Positions 46,160-56,041 of a stretch of DNA of 64,000 nucleotides are shown here, piece after piece. A program made the position numbers and the translations under genes. Positions within the stretch are counted from its first letter, which is position 1. Every line of letters starts with the position of its first letter. The notes below the pieces were generated by a model. That model was not told the DNA's origin, did no database searches, and was given only the letters and a program-made list of their open reading frames with translations. This DNA is from Frigoribacterium sp. CG_9.8 (GTDB lineage Bacteria; Actinomycetota; Actinomycetes; Actinomycetales; Microbacteriaceae): positions 62,001 to 126,000 of the forward strand of contig NZ_JADOVH010000003.1 in assembly GCF_015751965.1 (NCBI RefSeq), read 5' to 3'.

Positions 46160-46921
46160 ATGTCAGGCCACTCCAAATGGGCAACCACCAAGCACCAAAA
46201 GGCGATCAAAGATTCACGCCGTGCCAAGTCGTTCGCCAAACTCATCAAGAACATCGAAGTCGCGGCAAAGTTGGGTGGTGCGGACCTCGCGGGTAACCCG
46301 ACGCTCGTCGACGCTATCCAAAAAGCCAAGAAGACCTCGGTGCCGAACTCGAACATCGACTCGGCGGTCAAGCGTGGATCCGGCCAACTCGGCGAAGCGG
46401 TCGACTACCAGACGATCATTTACGAGGGCTACGCCGCGGGCGGCGTCGCGCTGCTGATCGAATGCCTCACCGACAATAAGAACCGCGCCGCGGCGGACGT
46501 GCGCACCGTAATGACCCGCAACGGCGGCACCATGGGGGATCCGGGCAGCGTCGCCTACAACTTCAGCCGCAAGGGCGTGGTCTCGGTGACCAAGACCGAC
46601 GGTCTCACAGAAGACGACATCCTCGGTGCAGTGCTTGATGCCGGTGCGGAAGAGGTCAATGACCGCGGCGCCGGTTACGAGATCATCACCGAACCGCACG
46701 ACATGGTGGCGGCCCGCGCCGCTCTGCAGAGTGCAGGCATTGAATACGACTCGGCGGATGTCGAGTTCGTGCCCGGTGTGACGATCGAGGTTGACGCGGA
46801 GACCGCGCGCAAGATCTATCTACTCATCGATGCGCTGGATGACAACGACGACGTGCAAAACGTATACGGCAACTTCGATGTGCCCGCCGACGTGCAGGCC
46901 GAGCTCGACGACGAGGAGTAA
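46160..46921 (+). CDS. yebC: YebC/PmpR family protein
   Basis: 253-residue YebC-family protein. Members were annotated as DNA-binding transcription factors; some are now linked to translation of proline-rich stretches. The start [21 protein letters not shown] and the [20 protein letters not shown] segment are diagnostic. It is the first gene of the yebC-ruvCAB group. The ATG is preceded at 7 nt by TAGAAT, so the transcript may be leaderless. An upstream in-frame ATG at 46151 lies inside that hexamer and is less likely. Confidence 0.93.
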   Translation: MSGHSKWATTKHQKAIKDSRRAKSFAKLIKNIEVAAKLGGADLAGNPTLVDAIQKAKKTSVPNSNIDSAVKRGSGQLGEAVDYQTIIYEGYAAGGVALLIECLTDNKNRAAADVRTVMTRNGGTMGDPGSVAYNFSRKGVVSVTKTDGLTEDDILGAVLDAGAEEVNDRGAGYEIITEPHDMVAARAALQSAGIEYDSADVEFVPGVTIEVDAETARKIYLLIDALDDNDDVQNVYGNFDVPADVQAELDDEE

Positions 46922-46928
46922 TACCCCG

Positions 46929-47531
46929 GTGGTCGCACCATTAGGGACCATCATCCGGGTGCTCGGCATTGATCCGGGGCTCACCCGGTGTGGCGTGGGA
47001 ATCGTGGATGTCACCCCAACGCGCAGGGCAACGCTCGTGGACGTTGTCGTGATCCGCAGCGGCACAGAGTTGCCACTCGAACAGCGGCTTCTGCTTGTCG
47101 GGAACGAGATTGAACGTCTTCTCGACCTGCACAATCCCCACGCGGTGGCGATCGAACGTGTTTTTGCGCAGCAGAACCTCAGGACGGTGATGGGTGTGGC
47201 CCAGATCAGCGGAGTTGCGCTCCACCTCGCAGCCAAACGGGGTCTCCCCGTCGGGCTGCACACGCCGAGTGAGGTGAAATCTGCGATCACCGGGTACGGT
47301 TCCGCCGACAAGAGGCAGGTCGCGACGATGGTGGCGAAAGTGCTCGGCCTGGCCGAATTGCCGAAACCAGCGGATGCTTCGGACGCTCTTGCCATCGCGA
47401 TCTGCCACGCCTGGAAGCGCGGCGCAACCGTCGCAGCTCCCGGGGCTGCTCGCACGACGGCACAGGAGACATGGCTCGCCGCGGAGCGGTCCGCTGCGAA
47501 GTCGTCCCCCAAACGTAGGCTGGGGTCATGA
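46929..47531 (+). CDS. ruvC: Holliday junction endonuclease RuvC
   Basis: 200-residue resolvase that cuts Holliday junctions symmetrically. Catalytic acids are visible in VLGIDPGLTRCG, AIERVFAQQNLRTVMGVAQ and PADASDALAIAICH. GAGGAG at the end of yebC lies 10 nt before the GTG at 46929. A second in-frame GTG at 46959, closer to the conserved core, is an alternative start. The C-terminal 30 residues are low in conservation. It overlaps ruvA by 4 bp (ATGA). Confidence 0.94.
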   Translation: MVAPLGTIIRVLGIDPGLTRCGVGIVDVTPTRRATLVDVVVIRSGTELPLEQRLLLVGNEIERLLDLHNPHAVAIERVFAQQNLRTVMGVAQISGVALHLAAKRGLPVGLHTPSEVKSAITGYGSADKRQVATMVAKVLGLAELPKPADASDALAIAICHAWKRGATVAAPGAARTTAQETWLAAERSAAKSSPKRRLGS

Positions 47532-48142
47532 TCTCCTCGGTGCGCGGAATAGTGCTCGGCGTCGCTGGCACCAGCGCCGTGATTGAGGTCGGAGGCGTGG
47601 GTCTCGCGATAACCGTGACTCCGCAACACGCACGCGCACTGCGCATCGGTGCGGAAGCGACAGTGAGAACAGCCCTCATCGTGCGCGAGGATGACCTTGC
47701 ACTGTTCGGCTTTGTCGATTCTGACGAACTCGCGGTGTTTGATTTACTTCGCGGGGTCACCGGTGTCGGGCCGAAGTCCGCCATGGGAGTGCTCGCGGCG
47801 CTGACACCCGGACAGGTGGCATCGGCCGTAGCCACCGAGGATGATGCGGTCTTTCGCAAGGTCACGGGCATCGGTCCGAAGACGGCCAAGCTCATCGTTC
47901 TTTCGCTGGCCGGCAAGATGCAGGTGACGTCGATACCGGCCAACACGCGTGTCGTCGCGACTGTGTCGACCAGCGAGAGTGTGCTGGTTGCCCTTGTGGG
48001 GCTCGGCTGGTCGGAGCGCGCCGCAGCCCTTGCAGTGGAAGACGCCCTTTCCGGCGCATCAGCACCAGAATCGCTGACCGTGGCCTCACTCCTGCGGCTC
48101 GCGCTGACGCAGCTCGGTCCGCAGCAGGTGAGTACTCGGTGA
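47528..48142 (+). CDS. ruvA: Holliday junction branch migration protein RuvA
   Basis: 204-residue junction-binding protein. It has an N-terminal OB fold, a central pair of helix-hairpin-helix motifs ([17 protein letters not shown] and [16 protein letters not shown]), and a C-terminal domain that contacts RuvB. It works as a tetramer on four-way junctions. It overlaps ruvC (ATGA) and ruvB (GTGA). Confidence 0.95.
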   Translation: MISSVRGIVLGVAGTSAVIEVGGVGLAITVTPQHARALRIGAEATVRTALIVREDDLALFGFVDSDELAVFDLLRGVTGVGPKSAMGVLAALTPGQVASAVATEDDAVFRKVTGIGPKTAKLIVLSLAGKMQVTSIPANTRVVATVSTSESVLVALVGLGWSERAAALAVEDALSGASAPESLTVASLLRLALTQLGPQQVSTR

Positions 48143-49188
48143 CGGATGACCCCTACGTGTCGTCGCACGGTGCGGCAGCCATCGTGAGGCCGGCGCCGGA
48201 ATCGGATGCCGAGCTCGCGTTCGAGGGAGCATTGCGCCCCAAGACCCTCGCGGAGTTCGTTGGCCAAGCTAAAGTGCGGGCACAACTGCAGCTGCTGCTG
48301 CAGGCGGCAAAGCTGCAAAAGCGCACCCCCGACCACATCCTGCTTGCCGGCCCCCCAGGTCTCGGCAAGACGACTCTCGCGATGATCGTGGCAGAGGAAA
48401 GTGGTCGTCCATTACGAATGTCGAGCGGGCCAGCCATCCAGCACGCCGGTGACCTCGCTGCTGTGCTCTCCTCGCTTGTGCCGGGAGAGATCCTCTTCAT
48501 CGACGAGATCCATCGCATGGCTCGCTCGGCGGAGGAGATGCTATACCTCGCAATGGAGGATTTCCGCATCGACATCATGGTGGGCAAGGGAGCGGGTGCC
48601 ACATCCATTCCCCTCGATCTTGCGCCATTCACTCTCGTCGGTGCGACGACGAGATCGGGGATGCTCCCGAACCCGTTGCGTGATCGGTTCGGGTTCACCG
48701 CTCATCTCGAGTTCTACTCCGATGCCGAGCTCGAGCAGGTTCTCGTGCGCGCTGCCTCTCTTCTCGGGCTCGATATGCACCGCGGTGCCCTTGCCGAAAT
48801 CGCGGGGCGATGCCGGGGCACCCCGAGAATTGCGAACAGGTTGCTTCGCCGGGTGCGGGACTACTCACTTGTGCACGAGACCGACGGTCTCGAGGCCGTG
48901 CACGCCGCACTCGACCTCTACGAAGTCGACGCGCTCGGTCTTGATCGGCTCGACCGCGCGGTGATGGATATTCTCCTTACCCGCTTCGACGGCGGACCGG
49001 TGGGGCTCAACACGCTCGCTGTCTCGGTGGGGGAGGAGGCGGAGACCATCGAATCGGTGGTCGAACCGTTCCTCGTGCGCATTGGGCTGGTGATCCGCAC
49101 CCCCCGCGGACGCGTCGCGACAAAGCAGGCATGGACCCACTTCGGCATCCCGAGGGCGGAGTCTGCGCTCTGTGCGGATGGCCTATAA
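48139..49188 (+). CDS. ruvB: Holliday junction branch migration helicase RuvB
   Basis: 349-residue AAA+ motor for branch migration. Walker A is [14 protein letters not shown], Walker [18 protein letters not shown], sensor [18 protein letters not shown] with the arginine finger, and a C-terminal winged helix ending in [13 protein letters not shown]. Length is standard. Its stop codon lies inside a perfect TATAAT -10 for the next operon. Confidence 0.96.
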   Translation: MTDDPYVSSHGAAAIVRPAPESDAELAFEGALRPKTLAEFVGQAKVRAQLQLLLQAAKLQKRTPDHILLAGPPGLGKTTLAMIVAEESGRPLRMSSGPAIQHAGDLAAVLSSLVPGEILFIDEIHRMARSAEEMLYLAMEDFRIDIMVGKGAGATSIPLDLAPFTLVGATTRSGMLPNPLRDRFGFTAHLEFYSDAELEQVLVRAASLLGLDMHRGALAEIAGRCRGTPRIANRLLRRVRDYSLVHETDGLEAVHAALDLYEVDALGLDRLDRAVMDILLTRFDGGPVGLNTLAVSVGEEAETIESVVEPFLVRIGLVIRTPRGRVATKQAWTHFGIPRAESALCADGL

Positions 49189-49189
49189 T
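49184..49189 (+). promoter_or_regulatory. Consensus TATAAT -10 for yajC-secDF, overlapping the ruvB stop
   Basis: The TAA within TATAAT is the ruvB stop codon. The transcript would start near 49196 and carry a leader of about 60 nt with AAAGG before yajC. No strong -35 is visible. Confidence 0.5.
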
Positions 49190-49259
49190 TCAAGCTGGTC
49201 ACAGTGCGCGGGGTGAGACTCCCGGTGTTCTTTACACGTCCCTGAAAGGCTTTTTCTCC

Positions 49260-49697
49260 ATGGATCCCACACTTATTCTCATCGCTGTTGCACTCGCGGT
49301 GTTCGTCTTCTTCCAGTTCCGTTCGTCGCGCAAGCGCAACAAAGAGACCGCGGCGCGTCAGGCTGCGATTGCACCCGGCGTCGAAATCATGACCAACTTC
49401 GGCCTGTACGGTACCGTGCTGTCGATCGACGAAGACACGAACATGGCGCTCGTCGAAACCACACCGGGAACCGTGATCAGGATCCACCGCCAGACGATCC
49501 TCAAGGCAGTCGAGGATGAGGTGCCGGAGGTTTCAGCCACTGAAGACGACGAGTCAGTCGCCCCGGTCGCCGAGCTCAATCAGGACAGCGCTATCGAGGC
49601 TGGGGATCCCCAATTCGGTGAGCGGATCGAGCCGACCTCCAGCAAGCCGGCGCGCAAGGCCGCACCGAAGACCGCGCCCAAGAAAACTGACGACTGA
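49260..49697 (+). CDS. yajC: Preprotein translocase subunit YajC
   Basis: 145-residue single-pass membrane protein of the SecDF-YajC complex. One N-terminal helix (residues 4-22) is followed by RSSRKRNKETAARQAAIAPG and the core GVEIMTNFGLYGTVLSID. The C-terminal 50 residues are an acidic then Lys/Ala/Pro-rich tail not found in short YajC proteins. The ATG at 49260 is supported by AAAGG. Confidence 0.93.
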   Translation: MDPTLILIAVALAVFVFFQFRSSRKRNKETAARQAAIAPGVEIMTNFGLYGTVLSIDEDTNMALVETTPGTVIRIHRQTILKAVEDEVPEVSATEDDESVAPVAELNQDSAIEAGDPQFGERIEPTSSKPARKAAPKTAPKKTDD

Positions 49698-49804
49698 CCA
49701 TTAGCCCGGTGCAGGTCGCGCTCCAGTGTGCGATCTTCCTGTGTGCCCGCCTCCAGTGCGCTTCGGTCGATGACCAGAGAGCACGCGTAGAAAGCTGAGT
49801 CCCT

Positions 49805-51562
49805 GTGGCAAGAACGACCTCGGTCAAGAAGGCCCTGAGGTCGCTGACCTGGCTGCTGATCATCGTGGCAGGACTTGCGGGACTCAATGGGTACGCAGCC
49901 GCTTTCGCGGGAGGCTCCTGGCTTCCGAAACTGGCACTCGACCTCGAGGGTGGAACGCAGATCATCCTGACTCCCCAAGTGGCGAGCGGCGCGGCAAACC
50001 CCACCGCTGAGCAACTCGACCAGGCGGTTGCGATCATCCGCCAGCGCATCGACGCGAGTGGAGTGTCAGAGGCGGAGATCAACACGCAGGGAGCGTCCAA
50101 TGTCGTGGTCTCGATTCCGGGCACCCCTGACCGGGCCACCATCAACCGCATCGAGTCCTCGGCCAAGCTCGAGTTCCGTGCGGTGCTCGTATCCGATGCC
50201 GCCGCCACGAGCGCGGTAGGTAGCGCGAGTCCAACGCCGAGCCCGAGCGCCTCGGATGCTCCGCTCCAGTCGACGCCGAGCACCACGCCGACGGACGGAA
50301 GTGACCAGGCGTACGTCACCCCCGCACTGCAGAAACAGTTCGCCGATTTCAGCTGCGACCAGGTCGAGGCCGCGAAGACCAACGTGGCCCCGGCCGACCA
50401 GCCGCTCATCACCTGCGACGTCAAGGAACAAGGTCGGCAGCAGTTCAAGTACATTCTTGGCCCGGTCGAGGTTGCTGGCGAGACCATTGCGGACGCCACT
50501 AGCGGCCAAAACGCGAACAGCCAGGGAATCAGCACCGGAGTGTGGGCGGTCAACATCGTCTTCAACGCCAAGGGTTCGGACGAGTTCGGCAAGGTGACGA
50601 CCCGGCTGAATGCACTCACCGGCGTGCGTAACCAGTTTGCGATCGTGCTGGACGGTCGAATCATCTCCGCTCCGACCACCAACACCGTGATCACCAACGG
50701 CAAACCGCAGATCACCGGGTCATTCACCCAGGCATCGTCCAAGGCACTCGCAGACCAGCTGAAGTTCGGTGCCCTTCCCATCGGATTCAAGGTACAGAGC
50801 AACGACAGTATCTCGGCGACACTCGGTGCGAGCCAGCTGCAGAGCGGGTTGCTTGCCGGTCTCATCGGACTGGTTCTTGTCGTTTTGTATTCTCTGGTGC
50901 AGTACCGAACCCTCGGGCTGGTAACGGTCGCCTCCCTTGTCGTCGCGGCGACGATTACCTTCCTCATCGTCAATCTGCTCTCCTGGCGGCAGGGCTACCG
51001 GCTTTCCCTCGCCGGTGTTGCCGGTCTGATCGTCGCGATCGGTATCACCGCAGATTCGTTCATCGTCTACTTCGAACGGATACGCGACGAGCTGCGAGAC
51101 GGGCGGGCGCTCGAGTCGGCGGTCGAAGCGGGCTGGAAACGTGCAGTGCGCACAATCATCGCCTCGGATACCGTCAACTTCCTCGCGGCCGCAATCCTCT
51201 TCATTCTCGCGGTGGGAAACGTAAAGGGCTTCGCGCTCACACTGGGGCTGACAACACTCGTTGACCTGGTGGTGGTCGCCCTATTCACGCACCCGGTGTT
51301 GCAGCTGATCTCGCGGCATAAGTACTTCAGAGAGGGCCACCGCTTCAGTGGACTCGATCCGCGCGCGCTCGGTGCGGTCTATCGCGGACGCGCCACCTTC
51401 CGGGAGCCGTCGGCAGTGTCCGGCACTAAGCGCGCGCCGGCGCACAACGAGGCCAAGAAGCGCCAGACTATCGCCGAGCGCAAAGCAGCAGAGCTCGAGG
51501 CGACCACACCGGGAAATAAGAAGCTCGCGTCCTCTACGAAAACCGACGGGAAGGACTCCTGA
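49805..51562 (+). CDS. secD: Protein translocase subunit SecD
   Basis: 585-residue RND-type membrane protein that uses the proton gradient to assist Sec export with SecF. TM1 (about 17-37) is followed by the large extracytoplasmic domain beginning LDLEGGTQIILTP; it contains a Ser/Pro/Thr-rich insert near 140-165. Five further helices include GLIVAIGITADSFIVYFERIRDE. A basic cytoplasmic tail ends the protein. The GTG start has only a weak ribosome-binding site. Its stop overlaps the secF ATG by one base (TGATG). Confidence 0.95.
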   Translation: MARTTSVKKALRSLTWLLIIVAGLAGLNGYAAAFAGGSWLPKLALDLEGGTQIILTPQVASGAANPTAEQLDQAVAIIRQRIDASGVSEAEINTQGASNVVVSIPGTPDRATINRIESSAKLEFRAVLVSDAAATSAVGSASPTPSPSASDAPLQSTPSTTPTDGSDQAYVTPALQKQFADFSCDQVEAAKTNVAPADQPLITCDVKEQGRQQFKYILGPVEVAGETIADATSGQNANSQGISTGVWAVNIVFNAKGSDEFGKVTTRLNALTGVRNQFAIVLDGRIISAPTTNTVITNGKPQITGSFTQASSKALADQLKFGALPIGFKVQSNDSISATLGASQLQSGLLAGLIGLVLVVLYSLVQYRTLGLVTVASLVVAATITFLIVNLLSWRQGYRLSLAGVAGLIVAIGITADSFIVYFERIRDELRDGRALESAVEAGWKRAVRTIIASDTVNFLAAAILFILAVGNVKGFALTLGLTTLVDLVVVALFTHPVLQLISRHKYFREGHRFSGLDPRALGAVYRGRATFREPSAVSGTKRAPAHNEAKKRQTIAERKAAELEATTPGNKKLASSTKTDGKDS

Positions 51563-52575
51563 TGGCCAGCTTCGCACAATTCGGCAACGATCTGTATACG
51601 GGCAAACGCTCGTACGATATCGTCGGCAAGCGCAAGGTCTGGTACGGCATCTCCGCTCTGCTGATCCTCATTGTGATCGTGGTGCCGATCCTGCGTGGTG
51701 GGTTCCTCTTTGGGATCGAGTTTCTCGGCGGTTCCCAATTTCAGATCGCAAGCACAGCCGGCCTCGACTCGACGAGAGCTCAGACCCTCGCCCAGGAAAC
51801 CGTTCTTGCGGTGGAGCCAGGGTCGAACCCTCGCGTGACACTGGTAGGCACTGACTCCTCGGTACGGGTGCAGACCGACCAGCTGACCAGTGAGCAGAGT
51901 GTCGCCATCCAGCAGGCACTGGCGGAGGCATACAAGATAAAAGATTCGGATGTCACGACGTCTTTCATCGGTGCAACCTGGGGTCAGGACATCACGAAAC
52001 AGGCGCTCACCGGGCTGATCGTGTTCGTGATTCTCGCGTCGATTGTGATGGCACTCTACTTCCGCACGTGGAAGATGTCTCTTGCGGCCATCACGGCGCT
52101 GATGCACGACCTCATCATCACAGCCGGGGTATACGGGGTGTTCCGCATCGAGGTCACCCCCGCGGCTGTCATCGGCTTCCTGACCATCCTCGGCTACTCG
52201 CTGTATGACACCGTCGTGGTCTTCGACAAGATCCGTGAAAACACCGACGAGGACGGCGGAGCATCACGGCGCACCTTCGGGGAGTCAGTGAACCTCGCGG
52301 TGAACCAGACACTCGTTCGGTCGATCAACACATCGGTGGTTGCCATTTTGCCGGTTGGGTCGATCCTCTTTATTGGGGCATTTGCGCTCGGTGCCGGCAC
52401 CCTGAGAGACATTTCGCTCGCACTCTTTATCGGCATTATCGTGGGAACCTACTCGACGATCTTCATCGCTGCCCCCTTCTATGCCCAGTTGCGTAGCACC
52501 GAGGATGTGAATAAGAAGCGCGATAAGCGTGCCCGTGCTGTGCGCGAGGCCAGCTTTGTCGCATCCGTCGAATAG
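51562..52575 (+). CDS. secF: Protein translocase subunit SecF
   Basis: 337-residue SecD partner with six transmembrane helices. Conserved segments are the N-terminal RKVWYGISALLILIVIVVP, FGIEFLGGSQFQI, and GYSLYDTVVVFDKIRENT with VNQTLVRSINTSVVAILPV. Translation is coupled to secD. Length is normal. Confidence 0.95.
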   Translation: MASFAQFGNDLYTGKRSYDIVGKRKVWYGISALLILIVIVVPILRGGFLFGIEFLGGSQFQIASTAGLDSTRAQTLAQETVLAVEPGSNPRVTLVGTDSSVRVQTDQLTSEQSVAIQQALAEAYKIKDSDVTTSFIGATWGQDITKQALTGLIVFVILASIVMALYFRTWKMSLAAITALMHDLIITAGVYGVFRIEVTPAAVIGFLTILGYSLYDTVVVFDKIRENTDEDGGASRRTFGESVNLAVNQTLVRSINTSVVAILPVGSILFIGAFALGAGTLRDISLALFIGIIVGTYSTIFIAAPFYAQLRSTEDVNKKRDKRARAVREASFVASVE

Positions 52576-52599
52576 TCACCCTCCGGGAAAGGACCGACC

Positions 52600-52935
52600 A
52601 TGGCCGTGTCATCCATCACTGCCCGCGAAGCAATAACCCTCACTGGCAACGGCACCTGGTTACTCGACGTGCGAGACCAGGATGAATGGGACCGTGGCCA
52701 CGCGCCATCCGCCCACCTGGTGCCACTATCAGAACTCCCGGCACGGCTCGCCGAGATCCCGACCGACCAGCAAGTGCTTGTGGTCTGCCTTGCAGGCAGC
52801 CGATCGCTGCGCGCTGCCACCGCGCTTGCCGAATCCGGAGTGGATGCGGTAACGGTTTCCGGGGGGATGCTCGCCTGGTCCACGGCCAACGGTCCATTGG
52901 TTTCTGCTGGAGCGGACGCAGCCCGCATCGAGTGA
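52600..52935 (+). CDS. Single-domain rhodanese-like protein
   Basis: 111-residue rhodanese. The active-site loop is CLAGSRS near residue 67, preceded by LLDVRDQDEWDRGH. It can carry a persulfide; the partner is unknown. AAAGGACC lies before the ATG. It lies between secF and rsh and probably belongs to the same transcript. Confidence 0.9.
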   Translation: MAVSSITAREAITLTGNGTWLLDVRDQDEWDRGHAPSAHLVPLSELPARLAEIPTDQQVLVVCLAGSRSLRAATALAESGVDAVTVSGGMLAWSTANGPLVSAGADAARIE

Positions 52936-53026
52936 GGTCGCTGGTGCGAGACGCTCATCCAGCCATCAGCGAACGGGCGAAGAGCACCACTCGCGCAGTG
53001 ATAGTTTTGCACGAGGAGGAATGCTG

Positions 53027-55327
53027 ATGGTTGATACGACGACGTCCAAGCCAAGTCTGCCCTCCGCCGGGCCACCGGCCCAGGGTACGAATGCCCCCAC
53101 GACCGGATCTCTGCGCACGCTTCTGCCACGAATCTTCTCAAAGGCCCAGCCCGTCGGCGCGGTCGATCGCCTCATCAAGACGGCGCGGATGCATCATCCG
53201 AAGGCCGATGTCAGCATCATCGAGCGCGCCTATTCGACCGCAGAAATCGCCCATCGCAGCCAGAAACGCCGCAGTGGTGAGCCCTACATCACCCATCCAG
53301 TGGCAGTGGCGCAAATCTTGGCCGACCTGGGGATCGGACCGAAGACTCTCGCCGCTGCGCTGCTCCACGACACGGTTGAAGACACCGAATACTCGCTGGA
53401 TCTTCTGCGCCGTGACTTCGGTGACGAAATCGCGATGCTGGTCGACGGTGTCACCAAACTCGACAAGCTCAAGTACGGGGACAGCGCGCAGGCCGAGACG
53501 GTACGCAAAATGGTCGTCGCGATGTCTAAGGACATCCGGGTGCTGGTGATCAAACTGGCCGATCGTCTGCACAACGCGCGCACCTGGGGATTCGTGCCGG
53601 CCGAGACGGCTACCCGCAAAGCGCAGGAAACGCTTGAGATCTACGCCCCGCTCGCGCACCGGCTCGGAATCCAGACCATCAAGTGGGAGCTCGAAGACCT
53701 CTCATTCGCGGTGCTCTACCCGAAGCTCTATATCGAGATCGAAAACCTGGTCAAGCAGCGCACGCCCCAGCGTGAAGAATTTGTGCAGCAGGTCATCGAC
53801 TCGGTAAAGGACGACCTCAAGGCATCCAAGATCAAGGGCAAGGTTGTCGGGCGCCCCAAGCAGTACTACTCGATATACCAAAAAATGATCCTGCGAGGGC
53901 GGGAATTCGACGAGATCTACGATCTGGTTGGAATCCGGGTGCTGGTCGGATCGGTGCGAGACTGTTACGCCGTTCTCGGGTCTATCCACGCGCGCTGGAA
54001 CCCGATCCCCGGTCGTTTTAAGGACTACATCGCCACCCCCAAGTTCAACCTGTACCAGTCGCTGCACACCACAGTGATAGGTCCAAAGGGGCGTGCGGTG
54101 GAGCTCCAGATCCGCACCGACGAGATGCATCAGCGCGCCGAATTCGGGGTGGCGGCGCACTGGAAGTACAAGGACCGGGTCAACGGAAAAGGGTCGTCGA
54201 GCGAGGCGGGCGACGGCGATATGGCCTGGCTTGCTCACATCACCGACTGGCAGGCCGAGACAGCCGACCCCAACGAGTTTCTCGACTCATTGCGGTTCGA
54301 GATCGGCGCAAAAGAGGTTTACGTCTTCACCCCTCAGGGCAAGGTCATCGGCCTACCAGCGGGAGCGACACCGGTCGACTTCGCGTATGCGGTGCACACC
54401 GAGGTTGGTCACCGCACCATGGGCTCCAAGGTCAACGGGCGACTGGTGCCGCTGGAGAGTGGATTGAACTCCGGCGACGTCGTCGAGATATTCACATCGA
54501 AGAATCCGGACGCCGGGCCGAGCCAGGGCTGGCTCAACTTCGTCAAAAGCCCCCGGGCCCGCAACAAGATCAAGCAATGGTTCACGAAGGAACGGCGCGA
54601 CGAGGCGATCGAGCAGGGTAAGGATGCTATCGCGCGGGCCATGCGCAAGCAGAATCTCCCGCTGCAGAAGCTGATGAACCAGGATTCCTTCAACGAGGTC
54701 GCAGCTCAGATGCGATACGAGGATATCTCCTCTCTCTATGCCGCAGTGGGGGAAGGTCACGTTTCCACCCAGTCGGTGATCGAGAAGGTGCTTGGCACCC
54801 TGCACGCCGAGGCGGAAGCGGAAGACGCCGAGGTTTCTTTCCCCACCAAGGGGCGCAGTAAGCAGTTGCGCAACAGCGACTCCGGTGTGCTCGTGCGTGG
54901 CGCTCCGGACATCCTGGTGAAGCTGGCAAAGTGTTGCACACCCGTGCCCGGCGATGAGATCATCGGATTTGTCACCCGCGGTTCGGGTGTCTCGGTGCAC
55001 AAGAGTGATTGCAACAATGTTGTGTCACTGCTGAACGAGCCAGAGCGAATGGTGGACGTCGAGTGGGCACCGACCTCATCGAGTATTTTCCTGGTGCAGA
55101 TCCAGGTCGAAGCGCTTGACCGTGCCGGCCTGCTCTCGGATGTGACGAGGGTGCTCTCCGAGAGCCATGTCAACATCCTGTCGGCCTCCGTCTCCACCTC
55201 GAGTGATCGACTTGCACTCAGCCGCTTCGTCTTCGAGATGGGTGACACCACGCACCTCGACGCTGTGCTCAACGCCGTGCGGCGCATCGATGCTGTCTAC
55301 GACGTCTATCGGGTCAACGGCGGTTGA
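53027..55327 (+). CDS. rsh: Bifunctional (p)ppGpp synthase/hydrolase (RelA/SpoT homologue)
   Basis: 766-residue RSH protein controlling the stringent response. The HD hydrolase domain has THPVAVAQILADLG and LLHDTVEDTEYS plus KLADRLHNART. The synthase domain contains GRPKQYYSIYQKM, IYDLVGIRVLV and TPKFNLYQSLHT. TGS (VYVFTPQGKVIGLPAGATPVDFAYAVH), a helical/zinc-finger region (KCCTPVPGDEI) and a C-terminal ACT domain follow. AGGAGG at 53014-53019 is 7 nt from the ATG at 53027 but only 1 nt from one at 53021, which decides the start. Its 3' end overlaps the convergent gene by 14 bp. Confidence 0.96.
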   Translation: MVDTTTSKPSLPSAGPPAQGTNAPTTGSLRTLLPRIFSKAQPVGAVDRLIKTARMHHPKADVSIIERAYSTAEIAHRSQKRRSGEPYITHPVAVAQILADLGIGPKTLAAALLHDTVEDTEYSLDLLRRDFGDEIAMLVDGVTKLDKLKYGDSAQAETVRKMVVAMSKDIRVLVIKLADRLHNARTWGFVPAETATRKAQETLEIYAPLAHRLGIQTIKWELEDLSFAVLYPKLYIEIENLVKQRTPQREEFVQQVIDSVKDDLKASKIKGKVVGRPKQYYSIYQKMILRGREFDEIYDLVGIRVLVGSVRDCYAVLGSIHARWNPIPGRFKDYIATPKFNLYQSLHTTVIGPKGRAVELQIRTDEMHQRAEFGVAAHWKYKDRVNGKGSSSEAGDGDMAWLAHITDWQAETADPNEFLDSLRFEIGAKEVYVFTPQGKVIGLPAGATPVDFAYAVHTEVGHRTMGSKVNGRLVPLESGLNSGDVVEIFTSKNPDAGPSQGWLNFVKSPRARNKIKQWFTKERRDEAIEQGKDAIARAMRKQNLPLQKLMNQDSFNEVAAQMRYEDISSLYAAVGEGHVSTQSVIEKVLGTLHAEAEAEDAEVSFPTKGRSKQLRNSDSGVLVRGAPDILVKLAKCCTPVPGDEIIGFVTRGSGVSVHKSDCNNVVSLLNEPERMVDVEWAPTSSSIFLVQIQVEALDRAGLLSDVTRVLSESHVNILSASVSTSSDRLALSRFVFEMGDTTHLDAVLNAVRRIDAVYDVYRVNGG

Positions 55328-55970
55328 TCGGTTGATCGGTTGGCCCGTGCAGGTGCCGCGCACGGGGGTCTGAATCACGGGTGGGTTGGTGCACCACTTC
55401 GATTCGCCGAATGGCTTCTTCAATCCGTCTGAGGGCCAGAGCCTTATGGGGCAGGTTACGGTGGCGATCGAGTACGGCGCGACAATCAGCGAATCCCAAC
55501 CCGCCAATCCGGAGGAGTCCGCCGACCATCCGGAACTCGTCATCTTCGAAAACGGGGCTATGGCGAGCCAGATCCACCACGGTACGAAGTGGTGTGGTCA
55601 CCGATAGCCCAGCAATGCTGACCTGGTCACCGGCGGCAATCACGACCTCGCGAACCTTCAGTTTGACGAGAGTCGCAGTTGCCGCGCGTGCGCGGATAGC
55701 GGTACAGAACTGGTGAGTGCTCGGCAGCGTGGTCGCACCGTAGATCCATGCCGCGCTGCGCTGTTCCACGATGAGCCGGGAGGGAATCGTGAGCAGGAGG
55801 GCGCGGGCGCGCAATTCAGAGGTTTCGATCTCATCCACTGGACTGAAGCACTGGTCGACCCGGTACAGCTCACCGTCCAGTTTCGCAGCGTGCAGCTCCG
55901 CCTCAGGCAGATCCGGATGGGACAGCACTGACGGAAGGCGGGACATACCAGCAATCGTCGTGGAGGCCAT
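55314..55970 (-). CDS. AbiEi-antitoxin-like protein
   Basis: 218-residue protein resembling the type IV AbiEi antitoxin family widespread in actinobacteria. Such proteins have an N-terminal winged helix and a C-terminal domain; here RALLLTIPSRLIVEQRSAAWIYGA and LRTVVDLARHSP are the recognisable segments. No AbiEii nucleotidyltransferase toxin gene is adjacent, so it is solitary. The ATG at 55970 was chosen as the first before the conserved region; another at 55946 is possible, and neither has a ribosome-binding site. It ends 14 bp inside rsh on the opposite strand, and a TTGATCGG repeat lies in the overlap. Confidence 0.65.
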   Translation of the reverse strand: MASTTIAGMSRLPSVLSHPDLPEAELHAAKLDGELYRVDQCFSPVDEIETSELRARALLLTIPSRLIVEQRSAAWIYGATTLPSTHQFCTAIRARAATATLVKLKVREVVIAAGDQVSIAGLSVTTPLRTVVDLARHSPVFEDDEFRMVGGLLRIGGLGFADCRAVLDRHRNLPHKALALRRIEEAIRRIEVVHQPTRDSDPRARHLHGPTDQPINRR

Positions 55971-56041
55971 CGGCAACCATCGGGTAGTGAGCGCAATCTG
56001 TGGAGAACACTCCAGACCGAACAGCGGGGAAGGACCTGTTG

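Noticed and set aside
55322-55340. TTGATCGG tandem repeat at the rsh end as a regulatory array
   Set aside because: Only two full copies plus a partial one, across overlapping coding ends. Too short to support a function.
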